Shown: piece after piece, positions 25,658 to 34,000 of the stretch
How the letters are laid out: each line of letters opens with the position of its first letter
Numbering within the stretch: the first letter of the stretch is position 1
NCBI GenBank assembly: GCA_963170185.1
Contig: CAUJGS010000114.1
Coordinates: forward strand, 1 to 52,759
Reading direction: 5' to 3'
Origin: Bdellovibrionota bacterium
GTDB lineage: Bacteria > Bdellovibrionota > Bdellovibrionia > Bdellovibrionales > JAMPXM01
Length of the DNA stretch: 52,759 nucleotides
Translations under genes and position numbers: made by a program
The notes under the pieces: generated by a model
Told to the model about the DNA's origin: nothing
What the model saw: only the letters and a program-made list of their open reading frames with translations
Databases searched by the model: none

Positions 25658-26374
25658 ATGAACACATCCAACATCAACCATGCACAAAAACTCTCGTGGG
25701 TAATGAACTACATGCGCGTCGCTTTGAGCTTCGCCATTCCGCTTTCGCTCGCGTTCTTCACTACGGCTTGCGACAAGAATCAAAATAACTCCGGCGAAGG
25801 CGACAAAGTCGTCGCCCTCACCCCCATGTCGGCTCCGACACAGGCCTGCGCGCAAGGCCAGACCAATTATCAGCCGCGCCAGCAGAACTGGCATCGCGCG
25901 CCTCACGCACAATACAACGTGGTGCCTTACGGCTACGACTTCAACGGTCAGCCAATTCAAATGGGACCCTACGCTCAAGGCCATCAACAGCACGGCTTCT
26001 GCGGCTGCCCGACCGGCAGCCAAGCGATGTGCGATGCTCGCTACGGTCTGGTCTGCGTACCCACACAGCACCTTCATGGCCACAACATCGCGTGGTGGCA
26101 GCTCGGGCCATCCGGCGGCTTCGCCTTTACTGGATACGCTGGTTACGCGGGCTATGGCCACGTTCTGAATAACCCGGTGGTGTACCGTCAGCCGATGCCG
26201 ATTCGCCGCCAACGCCCTTACGCCTATCCCCAGCCTCAGTATCAAGCTTCGGTTCAGCTTTCGTGCGCGACCCAAGTCGGACAGACTTGCCAAGTCGGAG
26301 TGAACTCGTGTGGTGACACGGCTTACTGCCGTCCGCTGGCACCGAACTCCCCTATCGGAGTCTGTGCGCGATGA
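25658..26374 (+). CDS. Predicted lipoprotein, Tyr/Gln/Pro/Cys-rich
   Basis: 238 residues. A signal peptide (VALSFAIPLSLAFFTTAC) precedes Cys, a somewhat degenerate lipobox. The mature part is rich in Gln, His, Tyr and Pro, with a GYAGYAGYG repeat in the middle and paired Cys motifs: CGCPTGSQAMC, YGLVC, and a C-terminal LSCATQVGQTC, NSCGDTAYC. These suggest disulfide-knotted surface modules. Its TGA overlaps the ATG of a 39-codon ORF as ATGA. Function unknown. Confidence 0.65.
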   Translation: MNTSNINHAQKLSWVMNYMRVALSFAIPLSLAFFTTACDKNQNNSGEGDKVVALTPMSAPTQACAQGQTNYQPRQQNWHRAPHAQYNVVPYGYDFNGQPIQMGPYAQGHQQHGFCGCPTGSQAMCDARYGLVCVPTQHLHGHNIAWWQLGPSGGFAFTGYAGYAGYGHVLNNPVVYRQPMPIRRQRPYAYPQPQYQASVQLSCATQVGQTCQVGVNSCGDTAYCRPLAPNSPIGVCAR

Positions 26375-26490
26375 CGCTTCTTAAGATCGTTCGAACGGCC
26401 GCCGAGGTGGCACACGCCGCGATCTTAACGTGGCTCCTCTTCTTGGCGATCCAAGCCATTACCCTGCACATGATCACCGAAGGGTTTTAG
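26371..26490 (+). CDS. Small membrane ORF, 39 residues, coupled to lipoprotein gene
   Basis: An ATG overlapping the lipoprotein stop (ATGA) opens a 39-residue frame that contains one hydrophobic helix (AAILTWLLFLAIQAITL) flanked by charged ends, ending ITEGF. Such a membrane miniprotein is plausible, and the overlap argues for coupled translation. No homologue is known to me, so the gene is probable but not certain. Confidence 0.5.
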   Translation: MTLLKIVRTAAEVAHAAILTWLLFLAIQAITLHMITEGF

Positions 26491-26495
26491 AAGAA

Positions 26496-26584
26496 TCGGG
26501 GGCACAAGCCATGGCCTGGAAAACAGGCAGGCGCCCCCCGAAGCCCTTGAAAATCGGCGGTCCGCCGCACGGCTGCATTGCAGC
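26496..26584 (+). other. Structured leader upstream of prlC: three successive stem-loops
   Basis: Stem 1 pairs TCGGGGGC (26496) with GCCCCCCGA (26533, one bulge), with an inner GCCTG/CAGGC hairpin. Stem 2 is CGGCGG-T-CCGCCG at 26555-26567. Stem 3 is GCTGC-ATT-GCAGC at 26572-26584. No U-tract follows, so they are not an ordinary terminator. They may be an RNA-stability, attenuation or repeat element ahead of prlC. Confidence 0.5.
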
Positions 26585-26625
26585 AAGCGCGTGCAGCTAA
26601 AAGCATCTGTGGTAGACACCAGAAG

Positions 26626-28677
26626 ATGACAGATTCTTCTAATCCACTCCTCCAGCTTTCGACCAATCCCTTCGGCGCTTTCGCTTTCGACCGCGTCGAA
26701 AAAAAACACTTCAAACCAGCTTTGCAAGACGCGATCGCGATTGCGGAAAAAGGTTTCGCCGAAGTCCGTGCCGATACCTCTCCTGCGACGTTCGCCAACA
26801 CGATTCTCAAAATCGAAACGGTTCCCGAGCGGGTCAACCATGTGGTTTCGATTTTCTACAACCTCGTGGGCACAAACTCCGATCCCGAGATGCAAGCACT
26901 CAACAAAGAGCTATCGCCGATCTTGGCCGACTTCTCGAGCAACTTGCTCTTAGACGCTGGCATCTTCAAACGCGTGAAAGCCGCCTGGGACACCCGCGAG
27001 ACGCAAGGCCTTAAGGGCGAAGAGCTTCGCCTCGCGGAAAAGCTCTACAAGAGCTTCATCCGAAACGGCGCCCTGCTTAACGAAACGGATAAAACCAAGC
27101 TTCGCGAAATCGATCAGAAACTCGCGAAGGTCGTTCCCGAATTCGGCGACAACGTTTTGAAAGCGACCAACGAATTCAAACTCGTCATCGACGACAAAGC
27201 GGACCTCGAAGGGCTTCCCGCACAAGCCATCGAGAGCTACAAAGAAGCGGCCGACGAAGCGGATCTCAAGGGCAAGTGGCTCGTGACACTTCATGCCCCT
27301 AGCTTCATTCCGTTCATGACCTACTCTCCCAAGCGTCGGCTGCGCGAACAGCTGTGGCGTGCCTACAACGGCCGAGCTTTGAACGAAAACCAAACCGTTC
27401 TCTTGGAAATCGCGAAGCTTCGCCACCAACGCGCCAACCTGCTCGGTTACAAAACGCACGCTCATTTTGTCTTGGAAGAGCGCATGGCCTCGAACCCCGA
27501 GACTGTGCAGAAGTTTTTGGATCGCCTGATGGACAAGGTTCAGCCGGCGGCTCGCCGCGATCTGTCCGAAGTTCGCCAGTTCAAGAAAGACACATCGGGT
27601 GACGAAAGCTTCGAACCATGGGACTACGCCTTCTGGTCGGAGAAATTGAAACTGAAGCTTCACGACTTCGACGAGGAAGCACTTCGCCCCTACTTCCAAC
27701 TCGAAAAAGTCATCGACGGTGTTTTTGAACACGCACGAAAGCTCTTTGGCTTGGTGTTCAAACCTGTCAGCGGCATTCCGACACACCACCCGGAAGTGAA
27801 AACGTACGAAGTCGTGGAAGAGAGCTCGGGCCGCCACGTCGGTCTTTTCTACGCCGACTTTTTCCCGCGCGCCTCCAAACGCAGTGGCGCCTGGATGACA
27901 TCGTTCCGCGACCAGGGCTTCTACCAATGGAACGCGAAAGCCTCCGGCGCGGTTGAACGTCCACACATCGCCATCGTCTGCAACTTCACAAAGCCAACGG
28001 CCAATGCGCCGTCGCTTTTGACACTCGACGAAGTGAAAACGCTTTTCCACGAATTCGGACATGCGCTTCATGGCCTGCTTTCGGATTGCAAGTACGTCTC
28101 GCTAGGCGGAACAAACGTCTATTGGGACTTCGTCGAACTTCCTTCGCAGATCATGGAAAACTGGGTGAGCGAGCAAGAGGCCCTCGGCTTGTTTGCCAAG
28201 CACCACCAAACCGGCGAAATCATCCCGCAAGAACTGATCACGAAGATTCGCAAAAGCTCGCAGTTCCAGGCCGGTTACTTTGCGATCCGCCAACTCAGCT
28301 TCGCGGCGGTCGATATGGCATGGCACGCAGCCGACCCTTCCGGCATCACGGATGTGATCGCGTTTGAACGCCAAGCGACGGCCAAGACCGCGCTCTTCCC
28401 GCCAGTGGAAGGCACTGCGATCTCAACAGCCTTCTCGCACATCTTTGAAGGCGGCTACTCGGCCGGTTACTACAGCTACAAGTGGGCGGAAGTTTTGGAT
28501 GCCGATGCGTTTGAGTACTTCAAAGAAAAAGGCATCTTCAATCCGGAAGTCGCCAAAAGCTTCCGCGACAATATTTTGTCTCGCGGTGGCTCGGAAGATC
28601 CGATGGAACTCTACAAGCGCTTCCGCGGACGCGAACCCGATCCAGACGCCCTTCTTCGTCGTGAGGGATTGATCTAA
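26626..28677 (+). CDS. prlC: Oligopeptidase A (M3 metallopeptidase)
   Basis: 683 residues; a cytoplasmic zinc oligopeptidase degrading signal peptides and other short peptides. The zinc motif HEFGHALHGLL (HEXXH) and the following WDFVELPSQIMENW, which provides the third ligand Glu, are intact and in the right order, and the length fits PrlC/OpdA. I start at ATG 26626, where TNPFGAFAFDRV and the family's N-terminus follow; an earlier frame to 26578 runs through the structured leader. It is followed without gap by nadK. Confidence 0.92.
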   Translation: MTDSSNPLLQLSTNPFGAFAFDRVEKKHFKPALQDAIAIAEKGFAEVRADTSPATFANTILKIETVPERVNHVVSIFYNLVGTNSDPEMQALNKELSPILADFSSNLLLDAGIFKRVKAAWDTRETQGLKGEELRLAEKLYKSFIRNGALLNETDKTKLREIDQKLAKVVPEFGDNVLKATNEFKLVIDDKADLEGLPAQAIESYKEAADEADLKGKWLVTLHAPSFIPFMTYSPKRRLREQLWRAYNGRALNENQTVLLEIAKLRHQRANLLGYKTHAHFVLEERMASNPETVQKFLDRLMDKVQPAARRDLSEVRQFKKDTSGDESFEPWDYAFWSEKLKLKLHDFDEEALRPYFQLEKVIDGVFEHARKLFGLVFKPVSGIPTHHPEVKTYEVVEESSGRHVGLFYADFFPRASKRSGAWMTSFRDQGFYQWNAKASGAVERPHIAIVCNFTKPTANAPSLLTLDEVKTLFHEFGHALHGLLSDCKYVSLGGTNVYWDFVELPSQIMENWVSEQEALGLFAKHHQTGEIIPQELITKIRKSSQFQAGYFAIRQLSFAAVDMAWHAADPSGITDVIAFERQATAKTALFPPVEGTAISTAFSHIFEGGYSAGYYSYKWAEVLDADAFEYFKEKGIFNPEVAKSFRDNILSRGGSEDPMELYKRFRGREPDPDALLRREGLI

Positions 28678-28678
28678 A

Positions 28679-29698
28679 ATGGCTGTCAAAAAGATCTCGA
28701 AGAAATCGACCTCTAAAAAGTCGGTCGGCAAGTCGGTCGGCAAGTCGGCCGGCAAGTCGGCCGGCAAATCGGCCGTCGGAAAGTCGCCGACCCCGCGTAC
28801 GACAAAGAAGATGCGATCGACACTGGACAACCGTGTGATCGCGATTCTCTATCGTCCGTCGACAGACCTCGCGATCCAAAAGAGCGAGGAACTGGCGCAG
28901 TGGCTACAAGAACAAGGCTCCGAAGTTTTGGCGGCCCCTGGGCAAAAACTTGGTCGCGGCATTCGCACGGTCACCGGCAAGGACCTCGAACGCCTTGATC
29001 TCGTCGTCGTCCTCGGTGGCGACGGAACGTATCTTGGCGCGGTTCGCATGCTGGAACGCCACGCGGTTCCCGTTCTCGGCGTCAACATGGGGTCGCTGGG
29101 CTTTTTGACCGAGACACGTGTCGAAGACCTCTTCAACACGGTCATCGCGACCCTCGCCGGGAAAATGGATTTCCGCCCACGTTCGATGCTTTCCATCGAA
29201 GTGCGAAATGGCGGAAAGAAAAAGGCCGAGTACCTCGCACTCAACGACGCGGTCCTTGAGCGCGGTTCGGTCACTCATCTGATCAACATCGAAATTCATA
29301 GCGAAAAGCACTTGGTGAGCCAGCTTAAAGCGGATGCCTTGATTATCGCGACACCCACAGGCTCGACCGCGTACAACCTCGCCGCCGGTGGACCGATTCT
29401 TCACCCCGACACACGTTCGATCGTGGTGACGCCTGTTTGCCCGCACGCTCTCACCAGCCGCCCTCTCATCTTCCCGGATGACCAGAGCTTGAAGTTTCAA
29501 CTCAAGCAAACGCAGGAAGAACGAGATGCCGGCAAGAACGCCATTCTCACGGTCGATGGCGCCCACTGTGGTGCGATCACTCATGCCGATGAAATCATCG
29601 TAACCCGTAGTCCAATTGACCACATCACGGTTCGCAAGCCTTCGCACAACTTCTTCCAGCTTCTTCGTGAGAAACTGAAATTTGGGGAGCGCAACTAA
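28679..29698 (+). CDS. nadK: NAD kinase with lysine-rich N-terminal extension
   Basis: 339 residues; phosphorylates NAD to NADP. The family motif VVVLGGDGTYLGA, the VNMGSLGFLTE stretch, NDAVLERGS and TPTGSTAYNLAAGGPI are present and intact. An unusual 40-residue basic N-terminus precedes the conserved domain, built of K-S-V/A-G repeats. The ATG at 28679 begins right after the prlC stop, and the TAA at its end overlaps the ATG of recN (TAATG), so prlC, nadK and recN are probably co-expressed. Confidence 0.92.
   Translation: MAVKKISKKSTSKKSVGKSVGKSAGKSAGKSAVGKSPTPRTTKKMRSTLDNRVIAILYRPSTDLAIQKSEELAQWLQEQGSEVLAAPGQKLGRGIRTVTGKDLERLDLVVVLGGDGTYLGAVRMLERHAVPVLGVNMGSLGFLTETRVEDLFNTVIATLAGKMDFRPRSMLSIEVRNGGKKKAEYLALNDAVLERGSVTHLINIEIHSEKHLVSQLKADALIIATPTGSTAYNLAAGGPILHPDTRSIVVTPVCPHALTSRPLIFPDDQSLKFQLKQTQEERDAGKNAILTVDGAHCGAITHADEIIVTRSPIDHITVRKPSHNFFQLLREKLKFGERN
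28718..28777 (+). repeat. 12-bp tandem repeats in the 5' end of nadK
   Basis: Copies of AAGTCGGYCGGC at 28718, 28730, 28742 and 28754, with a degenerate fifth, encode K-S-V-G or K-S-A-G. The unit length keeps the reading frame, so copy number can change by slippage without breaking the gene. Confidence 0.85.
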
Positions 29699-31581
29699 TG
29701 TTACAAGAGCTTCGAGTTTCCAACTTCGCGATCATCGAGAACGTCCAACTGGTTTTCCGGCCTGGCTTGAATATTCTTAGCGGTGAAACCGGAGCGGGAA
29801 AGTCGATCCTCTTAAAAAGCCTTGGGCTCCTGATGGGCGACAAGGCGGAACCAACAGCGGTTCGCAACGGAAGCGAGTTTGCGATCATCGAAGGCTCGTT
29901 TGACCTCGACTCGCGATCCGACATTCGTGAAAAGTTGGAAGCCATGGGCATCGAAAGCCCCGAGTCGACAATGGTCGTTCGCCGCATCGTCGGCGGCAGC
30001 CAAAAGGCGCGCGTGTATATCAACGGCGCGCTTTCGACGCTCTCAGCGCTTCGCGACCTCGTGAGTCCTTTGGTGGAAGTCACTGGCCAAACCGTGCCGC
30101 TGATCGAACTCACTGGCCAGCACGACAATCGTCATCTGCTTTCTAAAACGTTCCATCTGGAGCTTCTCGATCAATACGCTGGTACCACCACGCTTCGCCT
30201 TGAGCACCAGCGCTTGTATCACCGCCTACGTGAGATCCAAGAGGAGATCCAGGTCATTCAAACAGAAGAACGCAATCGCGCGCTTCGTTTGGACTTCTTG
30301 GTCTACTCACGCGACGAGATTCGCGCGCTCGAGCTTGCGCCAGGCGACGAAGTGACTATTGAACAAGACGCCAAACGCATGAAGCACGCAAAACGCCTCT
30401 TAGAGTTCTCGGCCGGCGCGCAAGAGCTTCTTGACGGCGATGAGGACTCGATCTCTTCAAGACTTCAGACTTTGCTTTCGCGGGCGGGCGATTTGCGCCA
30501 ACACGACGAAGCTCTGGCCGCGAAACTTGCACCGCTTGAACAGGCACGTGCCACGATCGTCGATGTCGCGTATGAGATGCGTGACTACGCTCAGGCCCTT
30601 GATGCCGACCCCGAACGCCTAGAAGAGGTGGAAAGCCGCTTAAGCCGCCTTCGTCAGCTCCAAAAGAAGTACGGAACGACGGCGACGGAGATTTTGGAAG
30701 CCTTAAAAGCGACAGAAGACGAACTTCGCGATCTCGAAGCCAGCGACGAGCGCCTTGCTAGCCTTGAGGCCGAAGCCCGCGCGTTCCGCGAAAAGCTACA
30801 GAGCCTGGCGCACGAGCTTCATAAAAAACGTGAATCCGCGGCAAAGCTTTTCGCCGACGAAGTGAATGCCGAACTTCTTGATCTCAACATGAAGGGCGTC
30901 ACGTTCTTGATTTCCGTGCTCGAGCTTTCCGAGGCGGGAGCTAGTGGCTACAGCGATGTCGAGTTTCAAACACGAACTTCGAAAGCCGACCTCCCTCGCG
31001 CTCTCGCAAAAGCCGCCAGCGGCGGTGAGCTTTCGCGAATCCTGCTCTCGATCAAACAAGTCGTCGGTGGCGGCGATTCGCTTTTGCCACGCACGTACCT
31101 TTTTGACGAAGTCGACACCGGTGTCAGCGGCGAAACCGCAGACAAAGTGGGACGCAAGCTAAGGACGATTGCACGCGGCCAGCAAGTCATCTGCGTCACG
31201 CATCTTCCGCAGGTCGCCGCGCACGGCGACGCCCACTACTTCATCCAGAAGCAGGTACAAAAAACGGGCACAAAAGAAGAAGCCGGAAACGTGGCGATGG
31301 GCGTTGAACAGCTCACCGCCGAGAAGCGCGTTCGAGAAATCGCTCGCCTCATTTCAGGCGAAAAACTGAGCGCCACTTCGCTAGCTCATGCTCAACAATT
31401 GCTTGATGAATCTGCCAAAGCCGCCAAACGCCTGGCTCTGGAAGCAAGCGTCGCGGAAAAGCAGGCAGAGAAGCAAACAGAGAAGCAAACAGAGAAACAA
31501 ACCGAAAAACGCACAGAAAAATCCGGTTCGCGACGAAGCGTGCCAGGAAAAGTACGCCGCGAGTCAGGGCTTGTTAAGTAG
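29698..31581 (+). CDS. recN: DNA repair protein RecN
   Basis: 627 residues; an SMC-like ATPase acting in double-strand-break repair. Walker A SGETGAGKS at about residue 32, coiled-coil middle (charged, Glu/Arg/Leu-rich), ABC signature ASGGELSRILLS, Walker B YLFDEVDTGVSG, and CVTHLPQVAAHGD are all present. The C-terminus ends in a K-Q-T-E repeat tail of about 25 residues, absent from typical RecN. AddAB elsewhere in this window belongs to the same repair pathway. Confidence 0.93.
   Translation: MLQELRVSNFAIIENVQLVFRPGLNILSGETGAGKSILLKSLGLLMGDKAEPTAVRNGSEFAIIEGSFDLDSRSDIREKLEAMGIESPESTMVVRRIVGGSQKARVYINGALSTLSALRDLVSPLVEVTGQTVPLIELTGQHDNRHLLSKTFHLELLDQYAGTTTLRLEHQRLYHRLREIQEEIQVIQTEERNRALRLDFLVYSRDEIRALELAPGDEVTIEQDAKRMKHAKRLLEFSAGAQELLDGDEDSISSRLQTLLSRAGDLRQHDEALAAKLAPLEQARATIVDVAYEMRDYAQALDADPERLEEVESRLSRLRQLQKKYGTTATEILEALKATEDELRDLEASDERLASLEAEARAFREKLQSLAHELHKKRESAAKLFADEVNAELLDLNMKGVTFLISVLELSEAGASGYSDVEFQTRTSKADLPRALAKAASGGELSRILLSIKQVVGGGDSLLPRTYLFDEVDTGVSGETADKVGRKLRTIARGQQVICVTHLPQVAAHGDAHYFIQKQVQKTGTKEEAGNVAMGVEQLTAEKRVREIARLISGEKLSATSLAHAQQLLDESAKAAKRLALEASVAEKQAEKQTEKQTEKQTEKRTEKSGSRRSVPGKVRRESGLVK
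31459..31521 (+). repeat. 12-bp tandem repeats in the 3' end of recN
   Basis: Units of the form AAG-CAA-ACA-GAG occur five times (31459, 31471, 31483, 31495, 31507, progressively diverged), encoding K-Q-A/T-E repeats with a final K-R-T-E. The frame is preserved by the unit length. Confidence 0.8.
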
Positions 31582-31590
31582 GTCAGACTT

Positions 31591-31625
31591 TGTCAGTTTC
31601 TTCTTCCTCAAGACAGAAACTGACA
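31591..31625 (+). other. Stem-loop between recN and the TPR regulator gene
   Basis: TGTCAGTTTC (31591-31600) and GAAACTGACA (31616-31625) are perfect 10-bp inverted repeats with a 15-base loop. No U-tract follows, so it is not a standard terminator. It sits 22 bases before the next ATG and could affect its expression. Confidence 0.5.
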
Positions 31626-31647
31626 CAAGACAGGACTGGCCGCTCGC

Positions 31648-33036
31648 ATGGCTGCGAATACCACCGCTGACTCTCAAAAATCCGGCTCGAAGTCGTCCAT
31701 GAATGGAACACCTCGAACCACAGCACATGGACGCTCGACGGCGTCTGGTGCGACGTCCGGTGCGGCAACTGGCGCTGCATCCGGTGGTGCGTCGAACAGC
31801 GCCTCTGGCTCCACGTCCCTCAGTCTTCTTTCGGGCATCGAATGGGGCATCGGCCCCACCGCAGCACGCTTTCAATCGGCTCTCTTTGCCTACCACCGCG
31901 GCGACTACCTGCGCGCGCTTCCTGAGTTCGAAAAACTAGGTGAGCGCCTTTACCGATCGGGCGATTGGACGCGCTACGTGGAGTGCTCGATCTACGTTTT
32001 GCGCCTTTTGGCAGAACAAGAGGATTTCAAAAAGGTCGACAAAGTCGAAGCACGTTTGCAGGAAATCGAAAGCCTTCGCAAATCAAAGACCTCAAGTTCT
32101 CACACGTTGGATGCCATTGGAAAACCGACGACCGTCGACGCTTCTCCCAAACTCTGGTCACGCCTGCACTACGTGCTTGGTATCTGCCACGTCTATCGCG
32201 GCAACCAGCACGAGGCGGCCATGGATCGCTTTCGTCAATCCATTCAGTCGGCAATGACGTGCGACGATCGCTCGGCACTGGCTTGGCCGCTTTACGGGGC
32301 GGCGACGGTTCTCTACGCACGCGAGCGCTTTGAAGACGCACTTCGCGAACTCGACAAACTAAAGACTCTCTTAAGCTGCTGCCCGGTTTCGGAGATCGAG
32401 TCATCGGCTCATCTTCTCAATGCGTTGATTCTTCGCAACCAAGGGCGTCTCGATGCGGCTCTGCAAGCGACCTGGGAAGCCTTTGAAAGCTTAAAGGATC
32501 AACCGCACCTCGGGCTTTACCTACACACGCTTGCCACGCTGGGCACCATCTTCACCCAGAAAAACGAACCGCAAACGGCGCGCCTTTATCTGGATCTCGC
32601 GCGCCGAAGCTTAAAGCGACAAGAGTTTCCACGAATCGCCCGTATCATCGACGAAGCGATGGCGAAAACAGGGGGCGCGGCACACGGCTACGACCTCGAA
32701 CTGAACCTGAAGTCCGGAAACCTCCAAGAGATTCGCAAAGGTGAAATTCGTTTCGACGGACAGTTCATCTTGCGCGATCTGCTGCGCGTGTTCATGTCAA
32801 AGTCGCTGAAACAACCCGGCGCGACTTTGAGCAAAGAGGACCTCGTACGCGAAGTCTGGGGTGAGTCGTATCGCCCGCAGAGTCACGACAATAAAATATA
32901 TGTAAACATCAAACGTCTACGACGTCTGATCGAACCAGAAGATGGGTCGACGGAGTACATCCTGCGTGGCAAGCAAGGTTACTACCTCAATCCAAATCTA
33001 AAGATCTCGGTCATCGCGTCGGAGGCCGGTGAATGA
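31648..33036 (+). CDS. TPR protein with C-terminal OmpR-type winged-helix DNA-binding domain
   Basis: 462 residues. A Ser/Gly/Ala/Thr-rich low-complexity N-terminus (about 1-58) is followed by TPR-like helices (ALFAYHRGDYLRALPEFEKL and several more, about 60-335). The C-terminus (about 365-455) matches the PhoB/OmpR winged helix: LSKEDLVREVWG, the recognition-helix-like IYVNIKRLRRLI and YILRGKQGYYLNP. No receiver domain is present, so it is not a classical response regulator; the TPR part probably senses a partner protein or state. Its stop is close to the next gene, a small exported protein that may be its target or partner. Confidence 0.75.
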   Translation: MAANTTADSQKSGSKSSMNGTPRTTAHGRSTASGATSGAATGAASGGASNSASGSTSLSLLSGIEWGIGPTAARFQSALFAYHRGDYLRALPEFEKLGERLYRSGDWTRYVECSIYVLRLLAEQEDFKKVDKVEARLQEIESLRKSKTSSSHTLDAIGKPTTVDASPKLWSRLHYVLGICHVYRGNQHEAAMDRFRQSIQSAMTCDDRSALAWPLYGAATVLYARERFEDALRELDKLKTLLSCCPVSEIESSAHLLNALILRNQGRLDAALQATWEAFESLKDQPHLGLYLHTLATLGTIFTQKNEPQTARLYLDLARRSLKRQEFPRIARIIDEAMAKTGGAAHGYDLELNLKSGNLQEIRKGEIRFDGQFILRDLLRVFMSKSLKQPGATLSKEDLVREVWGESYRPQSHDNKIYVNIKRLRRLIEPEDGSTEYILRGKQGYYLNPNLKISVIASEAGE

Positions 33037-33065
33037 CGCTAAAACCTGATAGGCAGGGAGTTCCC

Positions 33066-33503
33066 ATGTTCCGTTCGCACGCAAAATCCTACGTTCTTCT
33101 ACCGCTGCTCACATTAGCGACGGCGGCTCTTCTTTGGCTTGGCCAGAGCACGGTTGCCGCCGACAAAGCCGAGGCCTGCCGCGACTGTCCGTTTCCAATG
33201 CGAATTTCCGACGGTCATTGGCTGATGCCTAACGGAATGGCGGAAATCTTTGTCAACGAACTCAACCTCGGTGGCGGACGCATACAAACCGTTGTTCGTC
33301 TCTTCGATGCCAAAACCGGTGACCTTCTCGCCGTGGGTTCGCTCGATCACAACAAAGGCCGCAAACGCCTCAAAGTCGAACTCATCGATTTCGCCGGCGG
33401 CAGCATCACGGTCGATCTTCAGTACGCAAACCTCAATCGAACGAAGATCAAAGTGAAAATGACGTGCCAGCAGTGCAACGTGCAGCCGTCTTACTGGAAT
33501 TGA
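33066..33503 (+). CDS. Small exported protein with two CXXC motifs
   Basis: 145 residues with signal peptide (KSYVLLPLLTLATAALLW) and two Cys pairs, CRDC near residue 40 and CQQC near the C-terminus, which could bind metal or form a disulfide. The middle is strand-like. AGGGAG sits at the right distance before ATG 33066; an alternative ATG at 33033 overlaps the regulator stop as ATGA. Function unknown. Confidence 0.65.
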   Translation: MFRSHAKSYVLLPLLTLATAALLWLGQSTVAADKAEACRDCPFPMRISDGHWLMPNGMAEIFVNELNLGGGRIQTVVRLFDAKTGDLLAVGSLDHNKGRKRLKVELIDFAGGSITVDLQYANLNRTKIKVKMTCQQCNVQPSYWN

Positions 33504-33527
33504 TAAAATCCAAGAGACCGGCGAGCT

Positions 33528-33959
33528 TTAGCGACGAAATACCCAGAGTGGGCCTATCAGAAGAAACTGAAGGTCCTTGAAAAACGAGGGCTTCTTACCC
33601 TCGACTTTGTGGCCGTAAAACTGGCCGATCCATCCGACAACAAACACCGCGATCGAGGCCGGCATCAAGACCGTAGCCGGCACGAGAGCAACAAGGCCGA
33701 TCACGACGGCCGACATCAACACCATTTTTGCAAAATACTTCACACCAAGCGTGGCGTAGTAGATCAATGCCAGAAAAATGGCGATGGTACCAAAGTTCAG
33801 CCAATTCGAATCAAACGCCGACGGCTTCGGCAGGGCCCACAACGCCCCGACGAGACTCAGGGTGATCATCGGCACGCAGACTTTGTGCAGAATCTGATTG
33901 GTGCGATTTTGGTGGCTCTCCGAATACTCTTTTAACAACGCTTCGGCTCGAGTTCCCAT
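33528..33959 (-). CDS. DUF962 / Mpo1-like membrane protein
   Basis: 143 residues with several membrane helices. The N-terminal HQNRTNQILHKVCVP and the C-terminal GQFYGHKVEGKKPSFF match the DUF962 family, whose yeast member Mpo1 is an iron-dependent dioxygenase that degrades 2-hydroxy fatty acids. The conserved His residues of the family are visible. A strong AAAGGAG ribosome site precedes the ATG. It is convergent with the small exported protein gene. Whether it has this activity here is inference. Confidence 0.85.
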   Translation of the reverse strand: MGTRAEALLKEYSESHQNRTNQILHKVCVPMITLSLVGALWALPKPSAFDSNWLNFGTIAIFLALIYYATLGVKYFAKMVLMSAVVIGLVALVPATVLMPASIAVFVVGWIGQFYGHKVEGKKPSFFKDLQFLLIGPLWVFRR

Positions 33960-34000
33960 CGTTCGCTCCTTTATCAGCCTTCTATGAGTTAGTCCTAGAG

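Noticed and set aside
25514-26293. 259-residue minus-strand frame
   Set aside because: It is antisense to the Cys-rich lipoprotein with its signal peptide, and has no recognised domain.
26950-28071. 373-residue minus-strand open frame
   Set aside because: It lies wholly antisense to prlC, whose zinc motif and length are unmistakable; it is an effect of codon bias.
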